A stretch of DNA of 64,000 bases from Planococcus citri (GCF_950023065.1 NC_088681.1:55276836-55340835); one strand, 5' to 3'; positions 10,175 to 20,810 are shown, counted from the first letter of the stretch. Program-made: numbers and translations. Notes: generated by a model from the sequence alone, not told the origin.

Positions 10175-12124
10175 TTGCACAATAACACATTCCGGCAAAT
10201 TACCCAAACCTTTACGTACAACTGGGGAAACGGAAAATTCCAATATATGGTAGCGGGCCATTTGCTCAATGATTTGAACCTCGAATTGGCATCTGTGGAC
10301 GAGCTTGGACCGAAGTATACGAAAGCTACATACCAAAAAGTAGCAAACTGTATTGCAGCCGTATTTATTCCGGAACCAGTTATCGAAAAAAGCGATTCAA
10401 CCGTCGAGTTGAATAACGCTAATAGCGCCGCATCATCACCTGCAACGCCGCCAACATCAAAAGCGAAGCTTGATACGAACGTCGATTCGCAACAAACTTC
10501 CGCACCAGTGATGCCGCAGTTCAATTTGCCGAAATCGTCGTTCCAGCAGAGCCCGAACAACATCATAACCGACACTCTGTCACCATCCTACGTAAACCCG
10601 CAGTTGCAACAGGCGACAGCGGATTACCTGGGGAATAAAGCAGTCGGTACGCCGCCATACCCCAAAGTGGGTACAGCGACACCTGGATGTCATCCACTAG
10701 ATCCGCGAAACCAAAAGGCGAAATCAACAACTTCAACGAAAGTTGAGATTTCACCATACAGTGGCTTGCACCTAACAAATGTAGGTTTTTCTGACGACGA
10801 ACAGAAACCGCTTACCGACAAAGAGGTGATCGAACGCGCCAAAGTCCTCACTAAAATTCAAGCCGACGTAAAAGCTAGTAAAGCGAAAGAGCAGGAGCGA
10901 CTAGCCGCAGATGCCAAATCGCGCGAATCGCTGAAGGAAAAAATGGAGTGGAAAAAAGAGGCCGACAATGCGAAAGCTGGCATCTCCTCGTCGAAGGAGA
11001 AACCAGCCCGCAATGTTTCTGAACAATCCGGGAACTCGTCGGAAGATTCAAGAAACAAGTCTAAGCAAAGCTCGTCTAAAACTCCATCCCGCGCAACCTC
11101 CAAAGCAAGAGAACGCTCCCGCTCAGAGCACCGATCGTCGAATAGATCAAAAGATCGCAAGGTAAAGTCGGGAGATGAGTCAAACGTACTCAACACCGAC
11201 TTATTGCCCAACCCGACCAATAAAGAGGACAAATACATCGGTTATATGGTGAAAACGCCACCATCGGGCAAACCTCCCACCGAAGCGGAGCGTCGAATGT
11301 ACGAGATATTCGGCAATACCGATGGTGTACCTGAGCCTACCGACTCAACAACCTCTGCATCTGCATCGGAAAGCGACACGACAAAAGTCGTCAAGTCAAA
11401 ACCGCGCAAATCACGCAGCTCGGTGAAAACTAAGCTCTCGCCACCGCAAACGTTACTGACGTACATTCCGAGACAGCAACGTGCAAAGCAGTTGCGGGTA
11501 AACGCAGCGCTTAAGCGCGACTTAGTCCTCAAAAAGGTATTCGGTAAACAGTCGCAACCGAAGGTGCAAACTGAAGCTGAACATCCTGCGACGGAAGGAA
11601 CAGTCGGCACTCAGCCAAAGGTACTCGTGCCGAAGCTTGATTTAACAGAATCAACGCCGCATGAGAAACCAGTGAAAACGGTCGACTTAACCGAATCAGC
11701 GGAATCTGATAAACCGCTCAAAACTATCGATCTCACCAAGACGGTAGATCCTTCCGCCGAGGAGGAACTACCTCGAGGAGCGCAGTCAATCGAACAGCGC
11801 ACTCTAACAAAGGTTGATACAGCGGTACAGGATACGACTTTAACTCTACATTCCGTCGAGAATGATGAGTTTACTACCATCCGACAAGTAGTAACCACCG
11901 TAGTTACTACTGAAGCGATTGAAACTACCGAGCCGGCTCATCTCGTTGGTACTTATGATCTGACTAATGAGAGTCCTCGCAACGACGAAGAATCTCAACA
12001 GCCAGTATCACCACGCACCGAAGCAGCGCTCCTCGACGAAGGAGTACAGCAAACGGGTGTACCGGCAATTGAACCTTCAAACGACGATGAAGGTGAAGAC
12101 GACGAGGAGGACGAAGATCTTTAA
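10175..12124 (+). CDS. In-frame continuation after the TGA: rest of SGNH-like domain, RS-like region, DLT motifs, acidic tail
   Basis: This frame directly continues the previous ORF and stays open for 649 codons. The first base after the TGA is TTG, and there is no early ATG that would make a clear separate start. The first ~50 codons complete the SGNH-like fold (DELG near 10298 where the family has DxxH). Further on are a Lys/Glu-rich helix, an Arg/Ser-rich stretch (near 11030-11165), four [LVIY]-D-L-T motifs at 11636, 11681, 11726 and 11954, and an acidic C-terminus (EGEDDEEDEDL). Repeated hydrophobic-DLT motifs beside acidic or Ser residues resemble SUMO-interacting motifs. Expression would need stop readthrough, a separate initiation, or an allele in which the TGA is a sense codon. 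Confidence 0.6.
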   Translation: MHNNTFRQITQTFTYNWGNGKFQYMVAGHLLNDLNLELASVDELGPKYTKATYQKVANCIAAVFIPEPVIEKSDSTVELNNANSAASSPATPPTSKAKLDTNVDSQQTSAPVMPQFNLPKSSFQQSPNNIITDTLSPSYVNPQLQQATADYLGNKAVGTPPYPKVGTATPGCHPLDPRNQKAKSTTSTKVEISPYSGLHLTNVGFSDDEQKPLTDKEVIERAKVLTKIQADVKASKAKEQERLAADAKSRESLKEKMEWKKEADNAKAGISSSKEKPARNVSEQSGNSSEDSRNKSKQSSSKTPSRATSKARERSRSEHRSSNRSKDRKVKSGDESNVLNTDLLPNPTNKEDKYIGYMVKTPPSGKPPTEAERRMYEIFGNTDGVPEPTDSTTSASASESDTTKVVKSKPRKSRSSVKTKLSPPQTLLTYIPRQQRAKQLRVNAALKRDLVLKKVFGKQSQPKVQTEAEHPATEGTVGTQPKVLVPKLDLTESTPHEKPVKTVDLTESAESDKPLKTIDLTKTVDPSAEEELPRGAQSIEQRTLTKVDTAVQDTTLTLHSVENDEFTTIRQVVTTVVTTEAIETTEPAHLVGTYDLTNESPRNDEESQQPVSPRTEAALLDEGVQQTGVPAIEPSNDDEGEDDEEDEDL

Positions 12125-12331
12125 ACCAACTCGCGTTTTCTTTATAAATAGTTAAAAAATTCTTTTTTGTTTGTTTTGTTTCGATCGTATCTCGTTTTCT
12201 TACATTTGCCAAAACTCACTGTCGTAGTAGTAATAAGCTATACTGTATGATTTTTTTTTTTTGATATCAGAATACAAGATTTTGAATCAATGTTCTTTTC
12301 ATTTACTTTGTCGATATTATTTTGCTTACAG

Positions 12332-12624
12332 CAATAATGAATATTCAAGAACGCTGGTGTGCCTTCAATGATATTTATTATATACTGCGCTTCGTCGACA
12401 GATTGGTGCACGCATTCACAGTAACGTATGCCCTATCTGAAAAAACTGCGCACATGAGCATTAAACGTCATAATCAAGATGACTGTTTCTATGTATCGAC
12501 AATAACTCGTTCAATTGAACTCGACAAAGAGTATTTCATACTGTGGTTTGCACTGCTGTTACTCTACACAGACTTAATTTGGCAAATCTACCAGATTGAA
12601 AGCTCACAATCGTCGAATTGTTGA
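12332..12624 (+). CDS. Small ORF with C-terminal hydrophobic segment, after a splice acceptor
   Basis: The acceptor TTTTGCTTACAG ends at 12331 and ATG 12337 follows. The ORF of 95 residues ends at TGA 12624. It has four Cys and one strongly hydrophobic segment near the C-terminus (YFILWFALLLLYTDLIWQI) that could span a membrane. No family is recognised. Its place between two other acceptor-led ORFs suggests an alternatively spliced product of one transcription unit, but chance cannot be excluded at this length. Its stop overlaps the first CGUCGA hairpin. Confidence 0.35.
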
Positions 12625-12797
12625 AACTTTCGACACATCAACTTTCGAACTTCTCTAACAGGAGTTGATCGAAAAATAGAATTATATCCCAATCGTCGAA
12701 TTGGTGGTCTTTTCTCTATGTTACAAACTCGTCGTAGTTTGTTGAGTTTTTTACTGCCAATTCTAATACGTTATATTTTTTCAACAGTATCGAAAAA

Positions 12798-13376
12798 ATG
12801 GTTTGCGTATCGAAAATGCCAGTAGGGCATTCGTTCCGAAAGCCGTCGTTGGACGCGTTACACGAGCCAGTCCGAGGCAACGAAGTTCCAGTCCGACCAT
12901 GGCCAATTATTCCACCGTGGCACCCAGAGTTGAGACGTTTACTCGCACCGAACGATGACACCGTCGAGCGTCGTCAAAGGTTCCAGCCGAATATTCTCAC
13001 TCGCCGGCCGCCAACTCCGGAAGTAACCGACATTATCACGGTAATGCCAAGCGGTGAAGAGCGGCGATATTATGAGATTACCCGCAATGCCAACGACGAG
13101 CCGCAACTTCAACCAATCCAGGGACCGACAAATTCTACCGATCAGCGACAAATCACCTGGACTCAGGTTCATCGGCGATCAACGGCACGTCTCCTCAACC
13201 GCTATGATTCCATCGTCGATGAGATACTCCAGTCGCGGTATGAGCCCGAGCCGAACACGGAATTCAATCGTCTATCGCTCAACGAAGCGCCGACGGCACA
13301 TCCGTTCACGATCCTATTGGAACGAGTCACCGCGCCGCTTACTTACGTCGATGACATTCGAATTGCACCGCAATGA
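12798..13376 (+). CDS. 192-aa Arg/Pro-rich hypothetical protein after a splice acceptor
   Basis: The start is ATG 12798, eleven bases after the acceptor TTTTTTCAACAG (ending 12787); the stop is TGA at 13374-13376. The protein is soluble-looking and rich in Pro, Arg and Glu (PWPIIPPWHPELRR, NILTRRPPTPE), without a signal peptide, membrane segment or motif I can name. GC content and codon use match the RING ORF upstream and contrast sharply with the T-rich sequence that follows, which supports real coding. It is probably a co-transcribed or alternatively spliced partner of the ORFs at 8342-12624. Confidence 0.6.
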   Translation: MVCVSKMPVGHSFRKPSLDALHEPVRGNEVPVRPWPIIPPWHPELRRLLAPNDDTVERRQRFQPNILTRRPPTPEVTDIITVMPSGEERRYYEITRNANDEPQLQPIQGPTNSTDQRQITWTQVHRRSTARLLNRYDSIVDEILQSRYEPEPNTEFNRLSLNEAPTAHPFTILLERVTAPLTYVDDIRIAPQ

Positions 13377-14233
13377 CCAGTTTCTTCGATACTACCATTG
13401 TAAATTTATTCTTTGTAAATAATTTTTTTTTTTGTTTTTTGCATTTTGTATTTTCTTTGTCAAACCTGCCTGCGTGCAGATATTTCAAAGTTTTTATTGT
13501 TTTTATTCTCATCATAGCTGTTATGTAAATATCATGTTAAAATTACTTTTTCTTTTGTTTTCAAATTACATACCTACGTGTATGAATTTTCTGTTACTTG
13601 TATTTTCGTTTTGAACTAATTTTTAGAAGACTTAATTTTTTGTGATTGATGTATCACGGTGATGACGTTTTTGTTCCTTTGATTAGTATTAATTCTCTTT
13701 TGTATTATTTCTTGTTTGAATTTTCACCCAGTGATGTGTTTGTCACCTTAATTTGTTAGTTGTTTTGTATTTTTTACTTTTTTATGTTCTAGTATTAATT
13801 TTCGTTAATTTGTACATAGTTCCTACAAGCCGTTACTACCTCGTCGAAGGTAGAAACGACTTTATTATTAGTAACATCTTTGTTTGCATTTTCGAAGAGT
13901 TTTTGCTTTATATTTTCTCTTTTGTGTTCTGCAAACCCTTAATGCGATATCGCCGTATATTACAATTTATTAAGCGTGATGACAACTCGGTGAAGTTATC
14001 TCACGTGAGCACCAATCGCCGAATTGGTACTACATACCCGTGCAAACTCGAAGAATTGATTTGCTAGAATCGATTGTCACGCAGTCTGATATTTTACCAC
14101 CTCAGGATAAGATGGCGCATGAATCGACAAACAGGTTGATACTGTAAGCCGCAAAGTCTCTTTGAACGATATATGCAACACAACAGGTGTAGCAAGTTTA
14201 AAGAGCACTCTTTTTGTCCTGGTTGACATAGGA
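13377..14233 (+). other. T-rich 3' non-coding region
   Basis: This T-rich sequence follows the 192-aa ORF and is probably its 3' untranslated region. Short open frames here (for example 13753-14067) begin at TTG and look like chance. It contains three of the family 1 hairpins (13836-13853, 13984-13997, 14011-14028). Confidence 0.45.
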
Positions 14234-14377
14234 TGCGTCATCGAACGCAACCATTTATTTATTTATTTATTGGACCGCAGCCCTCAACAAGCAACAACGG
14301 GTCAGTTGAATGCGCATTATCCGACATTCAGGTTGGAAATGTAAGTCGCTCGCTCTCACAAGAACATTAAAATAAGA

Positions 14378-16379
14378 GGTACTCTGCCAAGGCACGAATC
14401 GGATACGCGATACCTATCGAGCCTCTCTCTTTCTAGAGTCTTAGATTGAGGCGAGCTCACGCTATCCGAACGTGACCTAAAATGAAGAATTATCACGCTT
14501 CCCGTCCAACCGAGACGGCGCGAGTTCCACTGGACAGAGTTCCGATGGCTCCGTGAATAATTCCAATTTCGTACGTAACGCAAGAACGTTACAAATGTTC
14601 AGAGAGCTAAATGAATTACCGCGATGGTATTCGGGATTACCGTGGTGTAGTCCCTTTAAAAGATAAACTGACTTTCCTCTCAAATAAAACGATCAGTTGC
14701 AAAGCGCCTTCTCCGACATTCAGGTTGGAAATGTAAGCCGCAAGTCTCCTAGAAGAACATTAATTTAATAGGTACTCTGCCCTGGTATCGCAGAATATAA
14801 AGAAGCGACGGATTCGCGTTGTTTTCCTCGTGTTTTGTTGATACCTAAAACGACAACAGGTGCTCTGCCTAGGTAATACCGAAGTGGCTGTTAAAATCCT
14901 GCACGATTTTTTCGGAAACTTTGGGCCATTACCAAAAAGACAACAGGTACTCTGCCTGGGTAAACACCCACTATTTTTTCAACGCTGGGTGTTATTACCA
15001 AAAAATGACAGATAGTATCTCCACGAGGTGATACAATGTTCAGGGAGCACAATTACCGCGATGGTAATTAGAACTACCGCGGTGTAGTTCTCACACGATA
15101 AACTGATCGAGTCTTTCGAGCCATAGGAAAACGATCGTCGAATCGTATCTGAAAGCTCATTTCGGCCTTGTCACCTTGCTTGTAATGACAACCAGTTGAA
15201 GTATGCGCTTTAATCGACTATCAGGTCGGATTTTGTAAGCCTCTCGTAACACCTCCACTAGGAGCATATTAATAATTGGTTCTCTGCCACGGTACATCTA
15301 TGCGCCAAGATGTTGAGAACTTGGGACATGTCTCCACCAAATCGCGAGATATTGGGGAGACTAGTGCTTAGGACTTCTTCACCGGCTGTGTAGATGATAT
15401 TACCGAAAATAGACTGTAACACACCAGATGTTATATTGGTATGCTCGGAGAGTTTATTTTTGCCATATTGGTATATGCAACTACCGTCGAGTAGATGCAA
15501 GGTATTATTCAAACTGGCTCACAATTACAGCAAGTTCAAAATTGGTAAATTAGTGGTCAAGGTTTACGAACCCTTTACACCCTGAAAAAAGGACATGCTA
15601 TTAATTGGTACTCTGCCATGGAGGCATACCATGCCGACAACCTTGCGCAATGCAGCTTGTTCGAGAGCACGGTATTGCCATCTCCATTGCCAATGGAAAG
15701 AACCGCCTGCTAGGGCGATTGTTACCTTGATCATTGGCGATGTGAGCCAAAAATGAACTGTAACACACAAGGTGTTATATACGCATGTTCAAATCAGGAA
15801 GACCGCTGATCAGCACTCTTGGTCGTCGAACCAATTGAAACCCATCCAAAGGACATGCACTATTTCGGTTCTCTGCCTCGGTGTTTCCCACCTTGATCTG
15901 GAGTCGGTCAGGTTCCCGACCAGACGACTCACAAGTGGTGAAATCACCGAAAAAGATGGTGCTCTGCCTCGGTACTCACCTACCTAGTCAGCAAGCGGAT
16001 ACTTGTAACGTTACTCGAAGAAACAGACTCGGACAGTAACAGTTTACGGTTTCGCAGAAGACGAAGTAGTGAAGTTACCGAAAATGACCACGCGCCCATT
16101 CGCTGGAAAATAAATCGTTGTATTTGTCCCAGCGACTTGGCGATTGGAATCGAAAAGTAACATAGAAGATGTTGCAAGTATGTCCGAATGGGATGCTGAC
16201 AACTAGGGAATTGAGAGGAACTTGGTAGCATGGTTTACGAACCATTTTTAAGAACCGCATAAGAACATATTAATAATTGGTACTCTGCCACGGTACGCAC
16301 CCCGTATCTGGAAGAAATCAGGCGTGGTCCTGGAGGATTCCGCGGTGGTGACGTTACCGAAAAAGACAGGTACGCTGCC
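14378..16379 (+). repeat. Hairpin family 2: GG-TACTCTG-CC, ten copies
   Basis: The core GG-T(A/G/T)CTCTG-CC (one copy TACGCTG) begins at 14378, 14771, 14859, 14946, 15278, 15607, 15867, 15958, 16279 and 16369. Several copies extend the stem by pairing (CAGG/CCTG, TTGG/CCA, CGG/CCTCG). Most are followed by GGTA a few bases on. Several are preceded by TTACC(G/A)AAAAAGAC or by ACATTAATAATT. The surrounding sequence is strongly diverged, so the conserved parts stand out. Confidence 0.65.
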
Positions 16380-16813
16380 TGATAAGTGCCACGACTTGCA
16401 CGGAACCGGTTACGGGTTCCAACAGGAAATGTAGCGATGACTACCTTTCTGCAATTCATGACACACACGAAACCGATGACACAGCTTGAATTAAGGAAGC
16501 CAGTTTCTTTTCGTAGTTAGTGTTGTTCGAGCTTTCGTGTTATCAAAAATGCCAATTTTAACACAATTAAAGTGTTATAATATGTTCAGACGGACAACGC
16601 TGCAAGAAGGATATACTATAATCACAGGTTTCCCAGCCTGCGAATCCTCTGCGAGAATTGCAGAAATCGCTGTGTCATTATTTTGCATATCGATAATCGC
16701 GATCCGGCAGGCACGTGCCATTTTTCGCATTATCAACCTCAAAAAATGACAGATTTCTTGCAGATGTCGCAGCGAGTGATTTTGAAAAATGGAAGTAACA
16801 TATAAGATGTTAC
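14575..16813 (+). repeat. Hairpin family 3: GTAACAY stem with AxAAG loop, then TATGTTC
   Basis: Copies lie at 14575-14592, 15015-15034, 15417-15433, 15761-15777, 16157-16175, 16559-16577 and 16795-16813. Typical form is GTAACAT-ATAAG-ATGTTAC, with loops ACAAG, AGAAG, ATAAG, CAAGAA or longer. A few bases after each stem is a form of TATGTTCAGA. The copies alternate with families 1 and 2, giving a loose repeat of roughly 250-400 bases. No ORF crosses the array. Confidence 0.6.
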
Positions 16814-17970
16814 AATCGTATATCCAAAGCAGCGAAACTACCAAGCACAAAATTGAAATATAGAATACCATTCTTTGATTATTACGCGGTACCACCCACA
16901 CATGAATCTGTTGCGGGGCCTTGATGGTCAATTAATTTATTTATTCTTTTGTCTAAGCTTCTTTACCGTATGCCTCTGCCATTCTCATCGTAGAAACGCA
17001 GGGGGGCAGGGGGACAGCTCCGCTGCCACGTACATGCATAGTATATCATGTTTTTATCCGTGCTTTTCTCCGCTGGTTACGCCATCGAGCAAACCTCAGA
17101 GGGGCATATGTGATATACTACTATGCCGTACGTGGTATGTATAGGGCTCGCCCACATGGTAACACTGCGTTGCACTAAGGCAACACTGCGTTGTATTCTC
17201 GTCAGCTAGCCATACGAGCCAAGCGACGAGAGTACAGAACGCCAGTAATGTATCCGAGTGCACGCGGGTATGTTATTCACGGTTAATGGGTTAATGCAGT
17301 CATTTAAGTATAAGTTTTTACTCTCGAGTGTTAAGTGTTATATTTAGTGCTTTAGTTTTAGTTAGTTATTAGTGAAACCAATGAATAGACGAGAAGGAGT
17401 GATGATCTACTCGTCGCCACTCTGGGTAAGTACTTGCACATATCAGTGTGAATAAGTTAGATCTCCTTGCCAGAGGAGATCACTTATCCAAACCTACACC
17501 ACAGTGTGTAACACCAACGTGTGTATATTTAGTTTAAGAAAGTGTCTTGTTAACGTACATAAATACATAGAATATGTGATTATGTAAAACCTGTAACGTG
17601 TTGTTAATATTGCACACATTAAATATTATTCTCGTGTATAACTTGTTATTATTTATGGTGTGTATGATCATATGTTAAGAGTGTAAAAGCAACCATTTCC
17701 TACTCACGCCCTAGCCGAGCATGTGAGGTATTCCGGTGAGTATTTAGTAGAAATACTCTAAGGGATATTTCTTGGAAACAACACAATAGCAACCATCGTA
17801 AGTCACATTACCAATCATGCTTTAAGTCATTTTACCCTCTTACAAAAAATTACCTACCAAAAAATCGTCCCGGCTTTAAATTTTACAAAACTTCTCTTAT
17901 TATTATTCGATGGTAACACTGTATGTTGTTCAGTTGCGGTAAAAATCTGTAAACAGCCGGTCAATTGGAA
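16814..17970. other. Spacer with inverted repeat and hairpin, no gene seen
   Basis: A diverged inverted repeat pairs 17025-17050 (GCCACGTACATGCATAGTAT) with 17105-17135. The 13-mer CAACACTGCGTTG, or nearly so, is directly repeated at about 17165 and 17190. GATCTCCT and AGGAGATC form a hairpin around 17460-17482, just after a donor-like GGTAAGTA at 17425. This could be an LTR or a promoter/leader, but I found no matching second copy. Confidence 0.4.
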
Positions 17971-19334
17971 ACCCAGTTTTTTTAATTGGGGGGGGGGGGG
18001 GCTGAAAAAAAGTCGCGATTTTTGAGTATCAAATTTTGGTAGACACCCTGTAAAACTTGCAAAATAGTCGATTTTTTTGACAAAAATGGCGGGAACAATA
18101 AGGCTTTGCCGAATTTTGCAAAAAGCAGGACTTCTTGAGAATTAGTATTGGCGAAAAAAGTATTGTTATTTGCAATTTTTGGCATAAAAGTGAGACTCAT
18201 AGGTAATTTTTGGGAAAAAAGTGAGATTTGTTGGCAATTTGTCTAAAAAGCAAGAATTTTTGTTGGAAAGAAAAACTTTGACAATTTTAGCAAAAAAAAC
18301 AAGACTCCTTCTGGAGCAAATTCAAAATTCTGGAGAAATTGAAAAATCGCGCTGGAGGCTCCAGAATAGCTGGAAATTGTGAAATTTGGATTGGGGGGGG
18401 TTAGTTTTGGGCAAAATACAGCGATTCGCGTGAATTTCGAAAATTTCCACACAAACGGGAAACTTTTGATTTTTGGGATTTTTTAATTTTGAAAAAAGTT
18501 GGTCAAAAAGCCACTTTTGAGGTGTCACTCTCAAAATCGGCTCAAATGTCCATAAACTCGTTAAACAGATCGAGTGTAATATACAGCTCGATTTTTAGCT
18601 ACCCAATTTCATATTCACGCCTTCTGGGGCAAATTCAAAATTCTGGAGAAATTGAAAAATCGCGCTGGAGGCTCCAGATTGGCTGAAAATGGTAAAATTT
18701 GGGTTTGAGTAATTAATATTACTTTTGGGACTTATTTTGACCATTTTTACTGATCAAAGTACGTACTTAAAAAAAAAAAAAAAAAAAAACATAAATCACC
18801 AAAAATAGTCAATTTTGAATTTTCAAAAATTCGCCAAAAATCGAAAAATGAACTTGGGCCGCTGAAAGTTTGGTTTTGGGGGTTTTAGACTATGCTCTTT
18901 CCAAAAATCGCGGTCCTGTTCAAATCGGAGTGTGACACCTCAAGAGGTTCCCTCGTAAGAACCGTTTCTTTTTCTAAAATTGTTTTTAAAAAACTCTCTT
19001 TTTGTTAGAAAAAATAACGAAAATTCTCACCTTATTTTGTTCTCACTTCTTTCAGATTTTAATATTTAAAACAAAAATTTGTGGTTTTTTTGTGCATTGA
19101 AATGTTTTTTTTCTTTTTTGTTACTTTTTGATTACTTTTCTAAAATTTGACTTCGGCGAGTCATTTTGTCTCAATGACACCGATTCAATTGTTCAACCAA
19201 TAAGAGAGGGGGTGGGTTAATAGTAAGTTTTGGAGAAAGGAGAGGTTTGTGTGCCGAACGAAGCAAGAGTACCAACTCGCAAGGTATTGATACTCCTGAA
19301 ATATTAAATGAGTATGTATGTACTTGTTGTTTAC
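17971..19334. repeat. AT-rich repeat DNA with duplicated 65-base block
   Basis: A block containing CTGGAGGCTCCAG occurs at 18308-18374 and again at 18619-18685. A G-run lies near 17988-18001 and an A-run near 18770-18790. CTGGAGGCTCCAG links this stretch to the palindromic elements at 27390, 30485 and 41656. No gene is supported. Confidence 0.5.
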
Positions 19335-20596
19335 CTTGTTGTTTTTTAATGACTTTATCGTGCTTAGATTTTCATCTAAATAGGATTTATGGTATTCATT
19401 CCAAGGATCTATTTCTGGAAATTCCCGCATTGAATAATATTTCTGTAGTAGCAGATCTGGTGCTACGATTCGGTGAATCGAGTACAGTGTGGCTCCATTG
19501 CCTTTGACCATCGAATGACAAATTTTATACACCGATAAAAACCGAATATCCTGCAATTAATTTGGATTATTTTTTTAAAAGTCATCTCGAATCGTTATTA
19601 TGGAAGAACGAAGCGATTAGGGAGAAGTATTTTTTGTTCTTCCTCCAATGAATTTACGTTTTGCGTAAAACTGTTTATGCCAAAATGCACTTTGAGAAAA
19701 GTACAAAAAATTCCCAATTAGACCTGTTGTCGAGTGCTAATATGTAGGTACATTATGTATAATTCGTGTTTGAATAATTACCTTTCCTTCGTTGTCGCTT
19801 GAAACCTTGTGGAACACGTTGAAATAAAATTAATCAGAATGCATAAGTATTATGTTGTAGGTGCTTTAGTAAATACAAAATAGGTGGGAATATTATTTCA
19901 TCATGATGTATTACCGGGTATCCTACTTCGTACATTTCCGCTTGCGATTTTCTGCAATATTCCCTTTCGCCATCGTCGGCATCTTTCTCGTTTAATTTCT
20001 GTATCGAAGGTATGGTATTCCATCTGCACTCCCTGCTGCTATGTCCATAATTTATCAGGAAAAATAATCTGCTCTTGTCACTCGTTATTGTATGTGTTGT
20101 TTTCCAGCGAATTTCTGCTTGATATTGGATTGAATAACTATCCGGAACAGGAGGACATGCTAACATCAATTTTTCTTTGGGTCCGTTTTCGTCATCAGAA
20201 TGATTGAAGTAGTAACCAACATTATGGACGTCGTTTTTGCATTCGTGAGGTGTGGCGAGTTGTAGTTTTTTTGAATCATGCTCCTCTGTCACAATCACAG
20301 CTAATGGCATTTTATCGTCGTATCGATTTCTGTAGATGTCGTCGTGTTTGTGTATTAAAACTTCGACAAGTTGCTCTGAAATGTAAAATTGCTATAAGTT
20401 ATTACGTGATTCGAATTTCGATGATAATTTTATTACCTATGGAGTTTGTGAGAGTTAAATTCAAAAATGACGATAGAAAGAGAATCATTGTGGGTTGGCA
20501 ATCAGACATACTCGACGAGATTGTTTCTTGGACGAGTGCAAAAATCGACAAGCTTGCGAGAAAAATCCATTGAAAATTGATCAAAAAATAAGACAT
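19335..20596 (-). pseudogene. Paralogue A: N-terminal half of a secreted nuclease-like gene (3' exons missing)
   Basis: Exons on the minus strand: 20596-20512 (ATG and signal peptide, WIFLASLSIFALV), 20375-19915, microexon 19805-19782, and 19550-19335. All junctions are GT-AG and in phase, giving 262 codons. Exon 2 carries MPLAVIV, LACPP and ends EMYEVGYP; exon 4 carries VYKICHS and ATLYSIHRI. These match the N-terminal part of insect dsRNases (LACP box, EIGF-type motif, K-V-C-H motif). The two downstream exons present in B-E, which should hold the active-site region, are absent below 19335, where repeat DNA begins. The reading frame itself is clean, so a truncated secreted protein could still be made. 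Confidence 0.65.
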
Positions 20597-20810
20597 GGCG
20601 TTGATACAGTAATAGTAGTCTATGGTAACTGTCACAATACGGTGTAAATGATCTGAATACCGCTGATGGAATACTTTAAGTATTTTTTATGTTCGCCTTA
20701 GAAAGTATACGAAACAAAGTATAGTGCAAAATGAAATCATAGAGAACACACGCAAATTTTCGTAATATTTTCTTACGTTCGTGAATGAGTAAAGTGCTGT
20801 GCTTAAATAA

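Larger units (their letters stand above)
12606..15834 (+). other. Hairpin family 1: perfect stems closing a CGNCGA hexaloop
   Basis: Stems of 4-7 bp close the loop CGTCGA at 12606-12621, 12689-12704, 13836-13853, 15131-15146, 15481-15494 and 15819-15834. Variant loops are CGTCGT (12723-12742), CGCCGA (14011-14028) and CATCGA (14234-14249). Related loops are CGTGGT (14633-14654), CGCGGT (15071-15090) and CGGTGA (13984-13997). Stem sequences differ (ACAAT, CCAAT, ACAAACT, CTACCT, TGCGT, TTGGT) yet stay complementary. All copies have the loop sequence on the plus strand, the strand of the ORFs. This indicates selection on RNA structure. Confidence 0.65.

Noticed and set aside
9104..10575. Long minus-strand ORFs opposite the RING gene
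   Set aside because: They are shadows of a GC-rich coding frame on the plus strand with low-complexity Thr/Ala/Pro codons.
13753..14067. 104-residue ORF with a hydrophobic start
   Set aside because: It begins at TTG, lies in T-rich 3' sequence and has no nearby ATG or acceptor. The hydrophobicity comes from T-rich codons.
14378..16815. CRISPR-like repeat array
   Set aside because: Spacing is irregular, repeats are diverged hairpins, and the genome is eukaryotic.
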